DNA of 33,755 nucleotides. It comes from Lentisphaeria bacterium (GTDB lineage: Bacteria > Verrucomicrobiota > Lentisphaeria > Victivallales > Victivallaceae). This document shows, piece by piece, positions 1 to 9,231 of this stretch. Location of the stretch: contig JAFSYV010000069.1 in assembly GCA_017443585.1 (NCBI GenBank), positions 1 to 33,755 on the forward strand, read 5' to 3'. How positions within the stretch are numbered: the stretch's first letter is position 1; each line of letters starts with the position of its first letter. The notes under the pieces are model-generated. The model saw nothing but the letters and a program-made list of their open reading frames with translations. It was not told the origin of the DNA and made no database searches. A program made the translations under genes and the position numbers.

Positions 1-67
1 ATAATATACTCCGATTTCCGCCGAATGTCAAGAAAAACCGTCACCGGCGGGAACTCCTGCCTTTCCC

Positions 68-96
68 TTGCAAAATTCCGCCCCCGGGTGTAAATT
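68..96 (+). promoter_or_regulatory. Predicted sigma-70-type promoter of the DUF3089 hydrolase gene
   Basis: A -35 box TTGCAA (68-73), a 17-bp spacer and a -10 box TAAATT (91-96) followed by A. The start of transcription would be near 103, giving a leader of about 50 bases before the ATG at 155. The same TTGnnn-17-TAnATTA layout recurs at four other places in this window. Read by eye, not scored. Confidence 0.5.
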
Positions 97-109
97 ATGG
101 AGTACACCC
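86..109. promoter_or_regulatory. Inverted repeat covering the -10 box (candidate operator)
   Basis: The arms GGGTGTA (86-92) and TACACCC (103-109) are perfect inverse complements separated by 10 bp. The repeat contains the predicted -10 box and reaches the predicted start of transcription, which is where a repressor dimer would block initiation. The regulator is not known. Confidence 0.45.
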
Positions 110-154
110 CTTTCGGACGGGGGTTTTTGCAGGAAAAAAGGGAGGAGATCGCGG

Positions 155-1162
155 ATGAAGAGGTGGTTTTTGCTGTTGTTTCCGGTGTTTTGCAGCGTCC
201 TCGCGGCGCGGGAGCCTCCGCCGCTGGCGAACGTGACCGACTACCGCGTCCGGGCCAACTGGGTCCGGTGCGACGCGGAAAAGAAGGCGGGGGCCTTCGA
301 CGTGTTCTACGTCTATCCCGTCCTCTTCGCGGACAAGAACCGCATCGTGATGGAGTGGAGGAACGATCCGAAGCTCCAGGCCAAGACCACGGGATTCGTC
401 AATGCCCAGACGGGGATCTTCGGCCCCGGGGTCCGGGTCTTCGCCCCCTACGTGCGGCAGCTGGAGTACGGGAGGTGCATCGGCCTCATGGGCCCCGGCG
501 AGGACTGGCGGAAAACTCCGGCGCTGTTCCAGGGAGCTGCGGACACGGTTGCGGCCTTCCGGCACTACTTCAAACACTTCAACGGCGGGCGGCCTTATAT
601 CCTCTTCGGCCACAGTCAGGGCTCCATCGACCTCTACCGGATGATGCTCCTCGTGCCCGAAGTCACCGTTTCCAAAGGCTTTGCTGCGGCTTACCTGATC
701 GGCCTGCCCCGCCTGACCCGGCGGGAGATCGCTTCCGACTTCGCCCGACGGGGGATAATGCCTGCTTCCGACGCTTCGGGCGTCGGCGTCATCGTCGGTT
801 GGAATACGCAGGCCCCCGGAGCGGCCAACCCCTGCTTCACGGGGAAGGGGACCTTCTGCATCAATCCCCTCAACTGGCGCACCGACGGGAAAGTTGCCGG
901 GAAGGCGGAAAACGCAGGCGCCTTCTTCTACGACTACCGGACGAAAAAGGGGAAGACGATCCCCAACTTCTGCAGCGCCCGGATCGACCCCGTCCGGGGC
1001 GCGCTCCTCGTCGACCTGCCCGTCAACGGCCAATACGACGCCAAAGGCTTCATGGGCAAAGGGGTGTTCCACATGAACGACGTCTGGTTTTTCGCCGGGA
1101 ATCTCCGGGACAACGCTTTTTTGCGGGTGAAGACCTGGTGGAACACCCACAAGAGGAAATAG
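155..1162 (+). CDS. Secreted alpha/beta hydrolase, DUF3089 family
   Basis: A 335-residue protein. Residues 1-18 form a signal peptide (MKRW, then a hydrophobic stretch ending in VLAA), so it is probably exported. The nucleophile elbow GHSQGS lies at residues 152-157 with Ser154 as the likely catalytic serine. The strand before it (RPYILF) and the FYVYP segment near the N-terminus match DUF3089-type lipase/esterase-like hydrolases. The family is poorly characterised and the substrate cannot be read from the sequence; an acyl or acetyl ester on a polysaccharide would suit the neighbours, but this is inference. The start at 155 is preferred over upstream in-frame starts because GGAGGAG sits at 141-147 and the signal peptide begins there. 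It appears monocistronic. Confidence 0.85.
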   Translation: MKRWFLLLFPVFCSVLAAREPPPLANVTDYRVRANWVRCDAEKKAGAFDVFYVYPVLFADKNRIVMEWRNDPKLQAKTTGFVNAQTGIFGPGVRVFAPYVRQLEYGRCIGLMGPGEDWRKTPALFQGAADTVAAFRHYFKHFNGGRPYILFGHSQGSIDLYRMMLLVPEVTVSKGFAAAYLIGLPRLTRREIASDFARRGIMPASDASGVGVIVGWNTQAPGAANPCFTGKGTFCINPLNWRTDGKVAGKAENAGAFFYDYRTKKGKTIPNFCSARIDPVRGALLVDLPVNGQYDAKGFMGKGVFHMNDVWFFAGNLRDNAFLRVKTWWNTHKRK

Positions 1163-1214
1163 GGCGAAAGCCCGGCCGGGGGTTCCCAAGAAACGTTTTT
1201 TTCACCGGACAAGC

Positions 1215-1243
1215 TTGATTTTCCTTCATTCCGGGATTATCTT
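1215..1243 (+). promoter_or_regulatory. Predicted promoter of the PHP-AraC gene pair
   Basis: A -35 box TTGATT (1215-1220), a 17-bp spacer and a -10 box TATCTT (1238-1243). The 8-bp palindrome GCCGCGGC (1247-1254) lies at the expected start of transcription. The leader to the ATG at 1298 is about 48 bases. Assigned by eye. Confidence 0.4.
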
Positions 1244-1297
1244 TAAGCCGCGGCACGGGAAAAAGCCCCGGATCGCGGGAACAACTCAGGAACAGAC

Positions 1298-2185
1298 ATG
1301 AAAAAGATCAGTTTTTACGGCAGGGAACTTCCCGTTTTCAAGAGTTCCCTGCACATCCACAGCACCGTTTCCGACGGGAGTTTTTCCCCTGACGAGGTGA
1401 TAAAGCTCTACGCCGAAGCGGGCTACGACGTCCTCGCCTTCACCGACCACTACAAGACCAATCCCGTTTCCACCTATGACGGACGGGGCATGACCCTCAT
1501 TTCCGGTGCGGAAATCCACCCCGTGGGCCCCCGGAACGTGTCGTGGCACCTGCTGGCTCTGGGGATCCCGGAGGATTTCCCCTGCACCTACCCCACGGGG
1601 CAGGCGGCGGTGGACGCGGTCAAGGCCGCGGGGGGCCTCATCTTCTGCGCCCATCCGGGGGGCGTCTTCACCTCGCGCGAGATCCTCGATCTGCTGCGCG
1701 GCGTCGACGGCATCGAGGTCGCCAACACCAACGAGGGCTTCACCGGGTTCGAAAGTTCAGAATTCTGCTGGAAGGAGCTCATCGCCCAGGGGTTCCGCTG
1801 TCCCGCCCTCGCCGTGGACGACATGCACACCAAATGCGATCTCTTCCGCAACCGGACCATGATCGTCGCCCCGGACAAGAGCCCTGCCTCGCTCCTCGCC
1901 GCGCTGAAGTCGGGCAGCTTCTACGACACTCAGGGGCCGGAGTTCACCCGCATCGCGTGGCACGACGGGGTCTTCGAAGCGGAGTTCACCGAGGTGGTGG
2001 AGGCTTTCCTTTTCGGCTTCCCCGGCATGGAGATCGTGGGCACACCGGGCTATCCCACCCCCGAGACCAGTCCCCGCCTGACCAGTTTGAAATTCGCGCC
2101 TGGAAAGAGTTTCCGGGGAAACTTGCGCTGCCGCATCCGGGACGCGCAGAACCGCTGCGCCTGGACCATGCCCATAACTTTCTGA
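1298..2185 (+). CDS. PHP-domain metal-dependent phosphoesterase
   Basis: A 295-residue soluble protein with no signal peptide. The PHP metal-binding signature is clear: HIHST (His19, His21), Asp26, the TDH motif ending at His51, Glu72 in SGAEI, His84, His119 in CAHPGG and the DxH pair Asp175/His177. PHP proteins of this size are usually di- or trinuclear metal phosphoesterases acting on nucleotides, sugar phosphates or histidinol phosphate; the substrate here is unknown. Residues after about 220 form a C-terminal extension that may be a beta-sandwich. The stop is 21 bp before the AraC-family gene, so the two are probably cotranscribed. A local AGGA precedes the ATG. Confidence 0.85.
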   Translation: MKKISFYGRELPVFKSSLHIHSTVSDGSFSPDEVIKLYAEAGYDVLAFTDHYKTNPVSTYDGRGMTLISGAEIHPVGPRNVSWHLLALGIPEDFPCTYPTGQAAVDAVKAAGGLIFCAHPGGVFTSREILDLLRGVDGIEVANTNEGFTGFESSEFCWKELIAQGFRCPALAVDDMHTKCDLFRNRTMIVAPDKSPASLLAALKSGSFYDTQGPEFTRIAWHDGVFEAEFTEVVEAFLFGFPGMEIVGTPGYPTPETSPRLTSLKFAPGKSFRGNLRCRIRDAQNRCAWTMPITF

Positions 2186-2206
2186 TTTTTCCGGGAGACC
2201 CGTCCG

Positions 2207-3013
2207 GTGAATGACTTTTCCGCCTGCAAACTGCCGGAGCTGCTTTTCGCCCGGCGGGTCTGCTATTCCCCCTGCTACTCCCGGAACTGGCATGCCATCA
2301 AGGAGCACCAGATCTTCCACATCTTCCGTGGGAGCATGACCCTGGAACTCGCTTCGGGGATGTGCTACGAGGGCCGGGCGGGGGATACGCTCTTCCTGCC
2401 CGCTTGTGTCCGCCATCGGGACCGGTTCGCAGGACCCGAGGGCCCGGAGCTGCTCCATCTGCGCTTTTTCTGGCAGGGGCCGGAAAACTTCTTCACCGCG
2501 CCGCCGGATCTCATCCGGCATTTCCCGGCGGCGGTCCGGGCGGACATCGCCGCCCAGTTCCATCTTCTCCATCTGCCCGGGAACCGCATGGACGGCGGCT
2601 TCGATTCCCCCTGGCAGAAACAGCGCATCACCATGCAGCTGGGGGTCATCCTCGCCACCTGCGTGGAGCATCTCGTTTCTCCGCCGGAGCCTTTTCACGA
2701 CCGGGGCGAGATGCGTTTTCACGACGCGCTCCGCTTCATGGACGACCGGCTGGAGTGTCCCCTGACCCTCGACACCGTGGCCGCCCATCTGCACGTGAGT
2801 CCCCGGACTCTGGCCCGGACTTTCCGCCGCTGCGGCGGGATCCCCTTCCACCGCCGCCTCCTCGCCCTCCGTCTGGAACGGGCCCGGCGTCTGCTGGAGG
2901 AGGGGGCGCTGCCCCTGGCTGAAGTCGCTTCGAGTGCGGGCTTTTCCGACGCGGGGTACTTCGGAAAAGTCTTCAAGAAACACTTCGGCGTCGTGCCGGG
3001 AAAATTCTGCTGA
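2207..3013 (+). CDS. AraC-family transcriptional regulator
   Basis: A 268-residue protein starting at GTG, with GGGAG at 2193-2197; the next in-frame ATG would remove much of the sensor domain. Residues 20-90 look like a cupin-type arabinose-binding fold (AGDTLFLPACVRH is typical). Residues 170-268 hold the two AraC helix-turn-helix units: TLDTVAAHLHVSPRTLARTF near 187-206 and the second around PLAEVASSAGFSDAGYFGKVF (236-256), ending in the usual KKHFGVVP segment. AraC regulators with cupin domains generally sense a small ligand, often a sugar, and activate adjacent genes. The repeats and promoter just downstream, before the DUF4838 genes, make that operon its likely target; this is inference. 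Confidence 0.9.
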   Translation: MNDFSACKLPELLFARRVCYSPCYSRNWHAIKEHQIFHIFRGSMTLELASGMCYEGRAGDTLFLPACVRHRDRFAGPEGPELLHLRFFWQGPENFFTAPPDLIRHFPAAVRADIAAQFHLLHLPGNRMDGGFDSPWQKQRITMQLGVILATCVEHLVSPPEPFHDRGEMRFHDALRFMDDRLECPLTLDTVAAHLHVSPRTLARTFRRCGGIPFHRRLLALRLERARRLLEEGALPLAEVASSAGFSDAGYFGKVFKKHFGVVPGKFC

Positions 3014-3014
3014 A

Positions 3015-3032
3015 AGGCCGAAACGTCGGCCT
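3015..3032. terminator. Hairpin directly after the AraC gene (possible terminator without a T tract)
   Basis: A perfect 7-bp stem, AGGCCGA (3015-3021) and TCGGCCT (3026-3032), around an AACG loop, beginning two bases after the stop codon. No run of T follows, so intrinsic termination is doubtful. It may instead protect the mRNA 3' end or act as a pause site. Confidence 0.35.
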
Positions 3033-3083
3033 CGAAGTACCGCGGCACCTGGTCGCCCCGCGGGCTCCCGACTCGCTGCGGGC

Positions 3084-3101
3084 CGCAAACGTTGGTTTGC
3101 G
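3084..3101. promoter_or_regulatory. 18-bp inverted repeat upstream of the DUF4838 operon
   Basis: CGCAAACGTTGGTTTGCG, with perfect 7-bp arms and a 4-bp centre. The shape resembles LacI/GntR-type operators, though it could also fold as an RNA hairpin. It lies about 100 bp before the predicted -35 box and next to the decamer repeats. Confidence 0.4.
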
Positions 3102-3104
3102 AGC

Positions 3105-3144
3105 TTCCGTACTCATCCGTACAAATCCGTATTCATCCGTACTT
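3105..3144 (+). repeat. Four tandem 10-bp direct repeats (consensus WTCCGTAYNN)
   Basis: The units are TTCCGTACTC, ATCCGTACAA, ATCCGTATTC and ATCCGTACTT, all sharing TCCGTA at an exact 10-bp period. A spacing of about one helical turn puts the sites on the same DNA face, as in arrays of activator-binding sites. They lie 61-100 bp upstream of the predicted -35 box of the DUF4838 operon and directly downstream of an AraC-family gene, the most obvious candidate binder. Confidence 0.6.
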
Positions 3145-3204
3145 TCCCCCATCAGCATGGCGCGATTTTGCCATGAATGGCCGTTTTTTACCATCGTGCC
3201 CCGG

Positions 3205-3233
3205 TTGCTTTTCTCCTTTTCAGGCGGTACATT
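3205..3233 (+). promoter_or_regulatory. Predicted promoter of the DUF4838 operon
   Basis: A -35 box TTGCTT (3205-3210), a 17-bp spacer and a -10 box TACATT (3228-3233) followed by ATG. Transcription would begin near 3240, giving a leader of about 45 bases with a strong ribosome site GGAGG at 3274-3278. Confidence 0.45.
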
Positions 3234-3285
3234 ATGAGCAGTCGGACCGAAAACTTGCGTCGATCAGCCAAAAGGAGGACCCCGA

Positions 3286-6228
3286 ATGAAAAAGAGCTTC
3301 TGTTTCCTGCTTCTCGCCGCCGCGCTCCTGTTGCCGGGAGCCGCGGATTTCCGCCCCGCCGCCCGCTCGCCCCGGAACATCCGGATCGGGAAGAAGGTAT
3401 GTCACACGCTTACGCCCGGAAACTTCGAGGTCGTCCGCGGCGAACCGCGCAGCGGCACGGCCAACTTCGCCGCCGATGAACTGGCCCGGTATCTGGGAGA
3501 GGCTTTGAAGTGCAAAGTCCCCGTCGTGACCAAGCCCTCGGGGAAACGGATCGCCCTCATCGTGGGCTCCGTGGACAAGAGCGAAACGGGCAAGCTGGAC
3601 CGGGACGGCTTCATCATCCGTTCGCAGGGGAACACCATTCTCATTGCGGGGCATGATGAAGGGGGCGATCCCGCCAAATATGCCCGAGCCCACGCGAAAG
3701 GCACCCTTTTCGGCGTCTACGACTTTCTGGAGCGCTTCGCCGGGGTCCGTTTTTACTTTCCCGGCGAGTTCGGCGTGGTGGTGCCCTCCGCGCGGAAGAT
3801 CGAGATCCCCGAAGTGAACATCGTCGACCGGCCCGACATGCAGTTCCGCTCCCTCTACCTCAATCAGGACCGTCCGCAGATGGAAGGGCAGGAGTTCGTC
3901 TACGAAGGCATCTCCGAGGCCGACATGCGGCGGCTCCTCGCCCTGCGGACCCGTTCCGGGACCATGTTCCTGCCCAACTGCCACGGGCTGGCCCGTCTGG
4001 GCTATGTCCAGCGTTTCGGCAAGAGCCACCCCGAATACTTCGCTTTGAAGCCCGACGGCACCCGCTACAACCGGCCCGACAAGACCGGTTTTGCCGGTTC
4101 CAATGAGAACGGCCAGCTCTGCTTTTCCAGCGCCGGACTCAAGGAGGAGATCTATCTGGACGCCGTCGCCGTCCTCACAGGGAAGCCCGCTTCCAGCCGC
4201 AACGTCATCATGCCCAACGGCAAATGCTACTGGTCGGGAATGTTCCGGGCGCCCTACTTCAACATCATGCCCAACGACAGCATGCCCTCCTGCGCCTGCG
4301 ACTCGTGCCGCCCCAAGCTGAACAAGGGCGACAAGGCCCGCTCCGAATTCTACTGGGATTTCTTCATCGACGTGGCCGAGCGTCTCCAGAAGAACAGGAT
4401 CCCCGGCTTCGTCACCACCATGGCCTACCATCCCTACCACCTGATCCCCGACAGGCCGATCCCTTCCAACATGATCGTCATGCTGGCCCTTTCCGGCGCA
4501 TGGAGTGAGGGGACCCCCGGACAGGCTCAGGCCGATGCGAGGATCCGGGACTGGGTGAAGAAGCTGGGCGCGAAGACCTATCTCTGGACCTACGCCAACA
4601 AGCAGCACATGCCCTGGGTCCCCAACTTCGCGCCCCGGACCGTGGGCAAATACTACGCGCGGCAGGCGCCCTGCATCTTCGGCACCTTCTTCGAGGGGGA
4701 AAGCGACATCTGGCTCTACTCCTATCTGAACTACTACGTCCTGAGCCGTGTGCTGTGGGATCCCTCCGTCGACGTGGACTCCATCGTGGAGGAACATTAC
4801 AAGAAGATGTTCGGCCCGGCGGCTCCGGAAATGAAGGAGTTCTTCGACACCATCGAAAACAAGTGGATGAAGCAGGTGGTGGGCAATATAGTGGAAACAA
4901 GCGTGGGCCCCATCGTGGTCAGACCGCCCGAATACAGGATGTGGAGCGAGATCTTTTCGCCCGCCTTTTTCGACCGGGCGCGGAAACTTTTCGCCGACGC
5001 GGAAAAGAAGGCCGCGAAAGAGCCGCAAACTCTCGCCCGGATCCGTTTCTTCCGCAGGAACTATCTGGCCAACATGGAGGAGGGCGCCCGGCGCTTCGCC
5101 GCCAAGAGCGACGAACGGACCGCGTGGCAGGCGGTGATCCCGGAAATTTCCGCCGCCGAAAAGCCCCTCGTCGATGGTAAGATCACTGAAAAAGCGTGGT
5201 TCAAGGTCCCGCCCATCTACCTCGTCCCCCGGCTGGATCAGAAAAACGAGGTGAAGACCCTCGTCCGCTGCTGCCGGGACAAGGATAATCTCTACTTCGC
5301 CTTCATCTGCGAAGAGCCCTTCACCGCGGATATCTCCATCGCCGACCGGAAGCGGGACGACCGCAGGCTCTGGGAGGACAATTCCGTGGAAATACTCCTC
5401 GACACCGACGGCCGCCGCCAGTTCCACCAGCAGTTCATGATCAACTCCAACGGCGTGTATACCGATCTGATCAACCGCCACCGGAAGGCCGACTACACCT
5501 GGAACTGTCCCGCCGAGGTGCGGACCACCGTAACGCCGGGCAAGGAGTGGTGCGCCGAGGTGCGGATCCCCCTCGCGGGCCTCGCTCCCATGACGCGGAA
5601 GGATCATATCAACGCCAACTTCACCCGGATCCGCATGCTCAGGAAACGCAAGGTCGGCACCTTGCTCTACACCTGGTGCCGCATGACCGAAGACCACCGG
5701 CCCGAGGAGTTCGGAGTCCTGCGGCTGGACGGGAAGGTGCGGAAAAATCTCCTTGCGGACGGGGATTTCGGGGCGAAACTCACCCGGAACGGCACATATC
5801 TCGGCCGCTGGGTGGACGGCCGGGGGCTTCAGCGCGACACCGACTACTGGAAGACCGCCGGGGCCTCGCTCCGCCTCGATGAAAAACACTCCGGCGCCCG
5901 TCAGTGGTTCAGGGGGCTCAAGCCCGACACGGAGTACGAGTTCAGCTTCTACGTGCGGCTGGACAAGGTGGAGCCCAACGGCACGGGGCCCCGGGGCGGG
6001 CTCTACGCGCGGATCAACGACTCGGGCAAAGGCGCTCATTACCTGCCGAAGATCCCCCTGACGGGGACGCTGCCGTGGACCCGCCAGCGCTTCCGGTTCC
6101 GGACCTCGAAGGGGGATCTCACTCCCGACAACACCATCGACTTCAACTTCTACCGGGTCAGGGGACAGGCGTGGATCGACCACGTGGAGATCCGCGAAGT
6201 CGAAAAAGAAGGAAAGAGTGCCAAATGA
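3286..6228 (+). CDS. Secreted DUF4838 protein with C-terminal carbohydrate-binding modules (paralog A)
   Basis: A 980-residue exported protein. A signal peptide covers about residues 1-20. Residues 50-180 resemble the N-terminal domain of GH67-type alpha-glucuronidases ([18 protein letters not shown] at 143-160). Residues 180-520 are the DUF4838 region, with LPNCHG (229-234), [17 protein letters not shown] and a cysteine cluster CACDSC (336-341). Residues 620-815 form a CBM9-like beta-sandwich (WEDNSVEILLDTDG), and residues 820-972 a second jelly-roll module similar to CBM4/9. DUF4838 has no assigned activity; its neighbours suggest uronic-acid-containing glycans, but that is inference. GGAGG precedes the start by 7 bp. 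The stop overlaps the start of the next gene as ATGA. Confidence 0.88.
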   Translation: MKKSFCFLLLAAALLLPGAADFRPAARSPRNIRIGKKVCHTLTPGNFEVVRGEPRSGTANFAADELARYLGEALKCKVPVVTKPSGKRIALIVGSVDKSETGKLDRDGFIIRSQGNTILIAGHDEGGDPAKYARAHAKGTLFGVYDFLERFAGVRFYFPGEFGVVVPSARKIEIPEVNIVDRPDMQFRSLYLNQDRPQMEGQEFVYEGISEADMRRLLALRTRSGTMFLPNCHGLARLGYVQRFGKSHPEYFALKPDGTRYNRPDKTGFAGSNENGQLCFSSAGLKEEIYLDAVAVLTGKPASSRNVIMPNGKCYWSGMFRAPYFNIMPNDSMPSCACDSCRPKLNKGDKARSEFYWDFFIDVAERLQKNRIPGFVTTMAYHPYHLIPDRPIPSNMIVMLALSGAWSEGTPGQAQADARIRDWVKKLGAKTYLWTYANKQHMPWVPNFAPRTVGKYYARQAPCIFGTFFEGESDIWLYSYLNYYVLSRVLWDPSVDVDSIVEEHYKKMFGPAAPEMKEFFDTIENKWMKQVVGNIVETSVGPIVVRPPEYRMWSEIFSPAFFDRARKLFADAEKKAAKEPQTLARIRFFRRNYLANMEEGARRFAAKSDERTAWQAVIPEISAAEKPLVDGKITEKAWFKVPPIYLVPRLDQKNEVKTLVRCCRDKDNLYFAFICEEPFTADISIADRKRDDRRLWEDNSVEILLDTDGRRQFHQQFMINSNGVYTDLINRHRKADYTWNCPAEVRTTVTPGKEWCAEVRIPLAGLAPMTRKDHINANFTRIRMLRKRKVGTLLYTWCRMTEDHRPEEFGVLRLDGKVRKNLLADGDFGAKLTRNGTYLGRWVDGRGLQRDTDYWKTAGASLRLDEKHSGARQWFRGLKPDTEYEFSFYVRLDKVEPNGTGPRGGLYARINDSGKGAHYLPKIPLTGTLPWTRQRFRFRTSKGDLTPDNTIDFNFYRVRGQAWIDHVEIREVEKEGKSAK

Positions 6229-9176
6229 AAACGTCCGCCTCGATTCAAACCGTCGGAGTGTGCCTGCTGCTTATGATCAGCTTCGCCGCCGGGGCGGCGG
6301 CGCCCTTTTCGGTCACTCCCGTTTCGCCCCGGAGCGTCACTGTTTCCGCCAAAGCCGAACTGCCCCTCGTCCGTCAGGGGAAGCCCCTCTTCCGCGTCTA
6401 TGTGCCGCCCAAGGCCCCCGCTTCCGTCCGGACCGCCGCTGCCGATTTCGCTCGACTTCTGAGCGAGATTTCGGGCGGAGCGCAGGTTTCTGCGGAAAGC
6501 CGGATCCCGGCGGGATTCTCTGGCCCGTGTTTCTGCATCGGCGACGGGGCTCTCGCCGCCGAGCTTGAAGTCGATCTCCGGGCGTTGGACCGGGACGGTT
6601 TCGTCATCAAAACGGCGGGAGGGAAAAAAATCCTCATCGCGGGGAGCGATGCCGTCTTGCCCGGTTCAGGCAACGGGACGCGCTTCGGCTGTTACGAATT
6701 CCTGGAGCGTTTCGCTGGTGTCCGCTTCTACTTCCCCGGCCCCCTCGGGACCGTGGTCCCCGTGAAAAAGGAGTGGAGTTTGCCGCAAATCACGATCTTC
6801 GACCGGCCGGACTCCCTTTTCCGGGTCATCTACTGGCCCGCCCCCGGCGGGGCGAAACCCGGCTGGTACGATCCCCGGACCGAAAACCTCTGGCGCGGGG
6901 AGCTGGCGCTCCATGAAAAGCACCTCCGTCTTTCCACACTGGCCTTGCCCAACTGTCACGGGCTGGCCCAGTTGGGATATGTCCAACGCTTCGCGAAAAG
7001 CCATCCGGAGTACTTCGCCCTCAAGTCCGACGGCAGCCGCTGTGACGGTTCCGTCGTCCGTGTTCCCAGCGATGCTTCGGGGCACCTCTGCTTCAGTTCC
7101 GGCATCATGGAGGAGATTTTTCAGGACGCAAAGGCGATCCTCACGGGGCAGCCCGCCTCCAGCCGCAACGTGATCCTCCGCGACGGCTCCTGCCGCTGGA
7201 TCCATCACAACCGCAACTTCTTCAACCTGATGCCCAACGACTCCATGGCCCGCTGCCGGTGTGAGAAGTGCGCGCCCTATTTCGAGGGCCTTTCCGCCGG
7301 GGGCGGATACAGCGAAAAGGCGGCGGATTTCCTCTGGACCCGGCTGCTCACCATCCCCAAGCGGCTGAAGAAGGAGGGCGTGCCCGGCTTCGTCACCATG
7401 ATGGCCTATGACCTCAACCGCTTCCCGCCCAAGGAGAAGATGCCCGAAAACGTCCTCATCCAGGTGGCGACCACGGGGCCCTGGCTGGAGGGCCGTCCCG
7501 AGCAGAAGAAGGACGACGAACTCATCCTCCGCTGGGTCAAGACCATGGGGAGCAGCAAGATCTACATGTGGAACTATCCCACCAAGTGCACCGTGAAGGA
7601 GCTCCCTTTGATCCCCAATCACACGCCTGAATCCATCGGCGCCTACTACCGGCGGATGTTCCCTTACAGCTTCGGGACCATGCTCAACGCCTCCTCGGAC
7701 TACTGGTTTTTCGGCCATCTCAATTTCTACGTCTTTTCCAAGGTCATGTGGGACCACGACACCGACGTCGAGGCGCTGCTCAAAGAGTATTTTTCCACGA
7801 TGTTCGGCAAGGGAGCGCCCTTCATGGCGAAGGTTTCGCGGATACTGGAAAGACATTGGATCGACGACATCTGCGGGAACAAGGTGGAGACCTCCTACGG
7901 CCCCGTCACCTATCCCCCCTCGGAACTGAAACTCTGGACGCAAATTTTTTCCGCCGCGGAAGTTGACCGGATAGAAGACCTTTTCGCGCAGGCCGAAAAG
8001 GCCGCTGCCGGAGACAAAAGGGCCCTCGAACGCATCCGGCTCTGGAAGGCCGCCATGTGGACTCCCACCGCCGAGGGCCGCCGCCGCTGGTTCGGCGACC
8101 GGCGGGCCGCCGAAGAGTGGACCGCCCCCATGATCTCCGTCAAACCCGGCGAAAAGCTCACCTGGGCGGGCGTCCCCAAGGTCGCCCTCTTCCCCATCAA
8201 GGGGGGCCCTGCCGAGGTGCAGACCTTCGTGCAGATGCGCTGTGACGAAAAATATTTCTACTTCCGGTTCGACTGCCGGGAGCCCTTCACCGACCTGATG
8301 GCCGCGTCGCCGCGAAAGTTCGAGGACCGGGACGTCTGGCGCGACAACAGCGTGGAGATCCACATCGACACGGAAGGAAAGAGAAAAACCGAGTACCAGA
8401 TCATCGTCAACAGCTGCGGCTCCGTGGGGGACCTGCGGAACACCCCCGCGAACTTGGGCGAAGAGTGGAACTGGAACTCCGGGGCGGAAGCCCGGACCGC
8501 CGTTACGCCCGGAAAGGGCTGGATCGCGGAAATAAAAATCCCCCGTTCCGGCATGGCTCCCGTTTCGAACGGGAAATTCCACATCAACTTCAGCCGTCAC
8601 CGGTCGCTCAAGGGAAAGAACGTGACGCCTTACTACTGCTGGAGCCCCTTCGCCAAAACCTTCGCCGATCTGGCGAACTTCGGCACGGGGCTCATCGATC
8701 CGAAAGGGAACAAAAATCTCTTCAGTGACCCTGATTTCGCCGAAACGGGGGTGAAAGGGGCGAAAGCTCCCCGGTGGTACGGGGCCCTTCCGGAAAGGGA
8801 CGAAAAGATCTTCCGGACGGTGGGAGTCGCCATGAGATTCAGCGGCAAGCACAGCGAGCTCGTCCACCGGGTCCCCATCAAACCCGGCACGCGCTACCGT
8901 CTGAGCTTCTGGCTGAAGATGGACCGCGTCGCCCTGCTCCCCGGCACCCGGATCACGGACGGAGGATTTTACTTGCGGATCGATGAAGGGGGCAAAGCCC
9001 ACTACTTCCCCTGGCCCGCCTACCTGGGAACGCTCCCGTGGCAGCGTCTGGAACACACCTGGAAAACGGAGGACGCGATAGGGAAATCCTACCGGCCCTA
9101 CATCCATTTCACCTTGCGCAAATGCAGCGGCACGGCGTGGGTCGACCACGTCGAACTCACGGAACTTCCCAAATAA
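6225..9176 (+). CDS. Secreted DUF4838 protein with C-terminal carbohydrate-binding modules (paralog B)
   Basis: A 983-residue tandem paralog of the preceding protein with the same domain order: signal peptide (about 1-25), GH67-N-like domain (about 55-180), DUF4838 (about 190-540), CBM9-like module (about 640-820) and a final jelly-roll (830-980). Shared blocks include [24 protein letters not shown] and MPNDSM, and the cysteine cluster is RCRCEKC. The frame is open far upstream, but the ATG at 6225 starts the signal peptide and overlaps the upstream stop by 4 bp, so translation is probably coupled. Divergence is high outside the core blocks, implying an old duplication with altered specificity. 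The enzymatic activity is unproven. Confidence 0.88.
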   Translation: MKTSASIQTVGVCLLLMISFAAGAAAPFSVTPVSPRSVTVSAKAELPLVRQGKPLFRVYVPPKAPASVRTAAADFARLLSEISGGAQVSAESRIPAGFSGPCFCIGDGALAAELEVDLRALDRDGFVIKTAGGKKILIAGSDAVLPGSGNGTRFGCYEFLERFAGVRFYFPGPLGTVVPVKKEWSLPQITIFDRPDSLFRVIYWPAPGGAKPGWYDPRTENLWRGELALHEKHLRLSTLALPNCHGLAQLGYVQRFAKSHPEYFALKSDGSRCDGSVVRVPSDASGHLCFSSGIMEEIFQDAKAILTGQPASSRNVILRDGSCRWIHHNRNFFNLMPNDSMARCRCEKCAPYFEGLSAGGGYSEKAADFLWTRLLTIPKRLKKEGVPGFVTMMAYDLNRFPPKEKMPENVLIQVATTGPWLEGRPEQKKDDELILRWVKTMGSSKIYMWNYPTKCTVKELPLIPNHTPESIGAYYRRMFPYSFGTMLNASSDYWFFGHLNFYVFSKVMWDHDTDVEALLKEYFSTMFGKGAPFMAKVSRILERHWIDDICGNKVETSYGPVTYPPSELKLWTQIFSAAEVDRIEDLFAQAEKAAAGDKRALERIRLWKAAMWTPTAEGRRRWFGDRRAAEEWTAPMISVKPGEKLTWAGVPKVALFPIKGGPAEVQTFVQMRCDEKYFYFRFDCREPFTDLMAASPRKFEDRDVWRDNSVEIHIDTEGKRKTEYQIIVNSCGSVGDLRNTPANLGEEWNWNSGAEARTAVTPGKGWIAEIKIPRSGMAPVSNGKFHINFSRHRSLKGKNVTPYYCWSPFAKTFADLANFGTGLIDPKGNKNLFSDPDFAETGVKGAKAPRWYGALPERDEKIFRTVGVAMRFSGKHSELVHRVPIKPGTRYRLSFWLKMDRVALLPGTRITDGGFYLRIDEGGKAHYFPWPAYLGTLPWQRLEHTWKTEDAIGKSYRPYIHFTLRKCSGTAWVDHVELTELPK

Positions 9177-9231
9177 CGGGACATTTTATTTACCTCACCA
9201 AATGAAGCGACTCAAAACAAAGGAACCGAAA

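Noticed and set aside
68-154. Longer N-terminus for the DUF3089 hydrolase
   Set aside because: It would start inside the predicted promoter. GGAGGAG and the signal peptide point to 155.
1162-1202. Hairpin GGGC-GAAA-GCCC with a later T run, as a terminator after the hydrolase
   Set aside because: The stem is only 4 bp and the T run lies more than 20 bases further on, so it does not form a normal intrinsic terminator.
3232-6183. Long minus-strand open frame opposite the first DUF4838 gene
   Set aside because: An antisense shadow with no ribosome site or family motif. Similar long shadows occur opposite the second DUF4838 gene, the protease gene and the DUF4091 gene.
5904-6224. Upstream in-frame extension of the second DUF4838 protein
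   Set aside because: It lies inside the first DUF4838 gene in another frame. The ATG at 6225 starts a clear signal peptide and overlaps the previous stop.
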